Origin: an uncultured Sutterella sp. | GTDB lineage: Bacteria > Pseudomonadota > Gammaproteobacteria > Burkholderiales > Burkholderiaceae_F | Length of the DNA stretch: 15,631 nucleotides | Assembly (NCBI GenBank): GCA_900770335.1 | Contig: CAAGKD010000066.1 | Span: 1 to 15,631 of the forward strand | Reading direction: 5' to 3' | Shown here: positions 13,957-15,631 of the stretch, in pieces | Numbering within the stretch: the stretch's first letter is position 1 | Layout of the letters: every line of letters starts with the position of its first letter | The notes under the pieces: model-generated | What the model was told of the DNA's origin: nothing | Seen by the model: only the letters and a program-made list of their open reading frames with translations | Databases searched by the model: none | Program-made: the position numbers and the translations under genes

Positions 13957-14988
13957 TCAGGCGCCCGCGAGCGCGGAGCGGTCAACGATGACGGTCATGC
14001 CCGGTCGCAGGTCGGGAACGGGCTCGGCCGGACGGGCGCGCACCTCGAACGTCCGCAGGTCATACCCCGAGCTCTGGCGCGTGGCGCGCCAGACGGCGTA
14101 GTCGCCGCGCGGGTTGATCCAGTGGACGCGGAGCCGCACGTCGCGGCCGAGGGCGGGGACGCGGGCCGTGAGCTCCGTTCCGACGCGCAGGTTCGCGAGC
14201 TCGTCCTCGCGGACGTTGAAGACCGCCCAGCTGTCGGCGAGGTTCGTGACCAGAACGATGGGGAACCCGGCCGGGACGACCTCGCCCTCGTGCATGACGA
14301 CGCGGGTCACCTCGCCCGAGGCGGGCGAGCGCACCTCCGACTCGGAGGCGAGCGAGGAGGCTTCGGCCACGCCTCCGGCGGCCTGCGCGGCCAGAGCGCG
14401 CGCGGCCTCCTTGTCCTGGCGGCGGGCGCCGTCCTCAAGGGCCGCGACCTTCGCGCCCGCGGCGCGCACGAGCTCCTCGGCGCTGCGCTTCTGCGCGAGC
14501 ACCTCGTCGCGGCGCTGCGAGCTCACGAGCCCTTCGCCGTGGAGCGTGCTCACGCGCCTCCAGGACGCCTCCGCCAGGGCGAGCCCCGCGCGGGCGCGGG
14601 TGAGGTCGGCCCGGGCGGCGTCAAGCTCCTGCGTCCTCGGCCCCTCGTCGGCGAGCGACACGCGCGCGACGGCGGCCGCCTCGGCGGCCCGGGCCTGCGC
14701 GACCTTCGCCTCGATCTCGGGAAGCGCGAGGCGCGCCACGGCGTCTGCGGTCTTCACGACGTCGCCCTCGCGCACGTGGATCGCCGCAAGACGTCCCGGG
14801 ACCTTCGCCGCGACCGAGACGGTCGTGGCGTCGATCATCCCTTGGAGCGGCACCGGCGCGGGATTCATGGCCTTCCAGACGCCCCAGCCGATGAAGGCCG
14901 CGGCGCCGAAGAGGATGACGGCGCCGACGACGGCGGGAAGGATCGGGGACTTGGGGGATTCGGGACGGGACTGTTCGGTGGCGGACAT
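13957..14988 (-). CDS. HlyD/EmrA-type membrane fusion (periplasmic adaptor) protein
   Basis: This adaptor links the inner-membrane permease to the TolC-type channel. It has 343 residues. An N-terminal membrane anchor lies at about 15-38 (ILPAVVGAVILFGAAAFIGW). The first lipoyl half is 54-90 (TVSVAAKVPGRLAAIHVREG), followed by an Ala/Glu/Arg-rich coiled-coil hairpin at 92-210. The second lipoyl half is 218-248 (EVRSPASGEVTRVVMHEGEV). A beta-barrel part runs to the end, closing with DLRPGMTVIVDRS. The start is ATG 14988, with GGAG 11 to 14 bases upstream. An in-frame TTG at 15006 has no better signal. It lies 64 bases after the TolC-family gene and 2 bases before the permease, so the three form one export operon. 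Its closing region (YDLRTFEVRARP ... LRPGM) is typical of YbhG/YhiI-like adaptors. Confidence 0.9.
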   Translation of the reverse strand: MSATEQSRPESPKSPILPAVVGAVILFGAAAFIGWGVWKAMNPAPVPLQGMIDATTVSVAAKVPGRLAAIHVREGDVVKTADAVARLALPEIEAKVAQARAAEAAAVARVSLADEGPRTQELDAARADLTRARAGLALAEASWRRVSTLHGEGLVSSQRRDEVLAQKRSAEELVRAAGAKVAALEDGARRQDKEAARALAAQAAGGVAEASSLASESEVRSPASGEVTRVVMHEGEVVPAGFPIVLVTNLADSWAVFNVREDELANLRVGTELTARVPALGRDVRLRVHWINPRGDYAVWRATRQSSGYDLRTFEVRARPAEPVPDLRPGMTVIVDRSALAGA

Positions 14989-15052
14989 GGTCTTGGGCTC
15001 CGGCAAGGGGGCTCTTCTGTGCTTTCAGGGAATCCGGCTCGGCCGGAGGCGG

Positions 15053-15631
15053 TCACTCGACGCGGACGAGGTCCGCTCGGCCGAGCGTCGTGAGGAAGTC
15101 GGGCATCACGCCCGCGGCGCCGTGGAGCATCGCCCAGGAGACGACGAACTTGTAGGCGGCGGCACGCTGGGCGATCTGGGCGCCGACGAGCTGCGTGCGC
15201 GCCTCGCGCACGTCGATCGCCGTGGAGATCCCTTCGGCGAAGCTCGCCTCGCGCAGGCGCAGGTTCTCGCGGGCGAGATCGACCGTCGAGGTCGTGAGCT
15301 CGAACTCCTCGCGGGCCTGGGTCGTGCGCAGGAACGCGACCTCGACCGTCTCGGCCAGGGTGTTGTCCGCCTCGGCGCGGGCGGCCTCGGCCTTCGTCAC
15401 GAGCGAACGCGAGGCCGCGAGGGCCGCATAGCGGTCGCGGTTGTCCCAGAGCGTGAACTTGACGCCGATTCCGGCGATCCAGTCGGGCTCGACGACGGTG
15501 AGGTAGTGCTTGATGAGATTCTTCGTGCCGAAGGCGAAGATCTGCGGATGGTATGCGCCCTCGGACGCGCGCACGCCCTCCTCGGCCTGGCGCCTCTGCG
15601 CGTCAATCTTCGTGAGAACGGGCGAGTTCGC
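15053..15631 (-). CDS. TolC family outer-membrane efflux protein (C-terminal part)
   Basis: The gene runs in from the right edge; 192 C-terminal residues are visible, from ANSPVLTKIDAQRRQAEEGV to the stop at 15053-15055. The protein forms the outer-membrane channel and periplasmic tunnel of a tripartite exporter. Typical features are SEGAYHPQIFAFG at the start of the second half, GIGVKFTLWDNRDRYAALAA (strand then long helix), heptad-like Ala/Glu/Arg helices, and the RLREASFAEGISTAIDVREA segment matching the family's YxxG.sT..dvL.A helix. It ends TLGRADLVRVE. It is the first visible gene of the minus-strand run; any promoter and any ATPase gene upstream are outside the window. Confidence 0.9.
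   Translation of the reverse strand, partial: ANSPVLTKIDAQRRQAEEGVRASEGAYHPQIFAFGTKNLIKHYLTVVEPDWIAGIGVKFTLWDNRDRYAALAASRSLVTKAEAARAEADNTLAETVEVAFLRTTQAREEFELTTSTVDLARENLRLREASFAEGISTAIDVREARTQLVGAQIAQRAAAYKFVVSWAMLHGAAGVMPDFLTTLGRADLVRVE

Noticed and set aside
1..15631. tRNA, rRNA, CRISPR arrays, insertion sequences, integrases or phage genes
   Set aside because: Looked for by eye; no cloverleaf, regular spaced repeats, transposase motifs or attachment-like duplications were found.

Overview
The window looks like chromosomal DNA of a G+C-rich Gram-negative bacterium, most likely a betaproteobacterium (Burkholderiales; a Sutterellaceae-like gut organism is my guess). The reasons are an outer-membrane BamA, a TolC/HlyD export system, System I cytochrome c maturation (CcmI), periplasmic multiheme respiration, and a tatD-ankyrin gene order that I recall from Burkholderiales. 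The lineage is inferred, not shown by the sequence.

Left half, all on the + strand. The 3' end of bamA is closed by a clear terminator. It is followed by an AGCS-type sodium:amino-acid symporter, a cytoplasmic FKBP prolyl isomerase made of two tandem complete FKBP domains, a hairpin-rich intergenic region of about 480 bases, an octaheme nitrite-reductase-like cytochrome c, and a CcmI-type haem-lyase accessory protein. The cytochrome carries seven CXXCH motifs plus one CXXCK, not the five motifs of NrfA. Its layout matches the octaheme nitrite reductase (ONR/TvNiR) family, including a Tyr-X-Cys beside the active-site Tyr. Together with ccmI it suggests a respiratory or detoxifying module that reduces nitrite to ammonia in the periplasm.

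Centre (about 6314-6791). This is the convergent junction between the two strands. It holds the remains of a small membrane-protein gene on the - strand, with a good ribosome binding site but two in-frame stops, followed by a short AT-rich stretch.

Right half, all on the - strand and probably one transcript (read from right to left): TolC-family outer-membrane protein (cut by the window end), HlyD-type membrane fusion protein, an ABC-2 permease made of two fused permease halves, TatD nuclease, a secreted or lipoprotein ankyrin-repeat protein, a large U32-family (RlhA-like) protein with a basic tail, and a DUF1266-like protein of unknown function. Two junctions (permease/tatD and ankyrin/U32) are ATGA overlaps, and the HlyD/permease gap is 2 bases. 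No ATPase gene for the ABC permease is present. No RNA genes, insertion sequences, CRISPR arrays or phage genes were seen.
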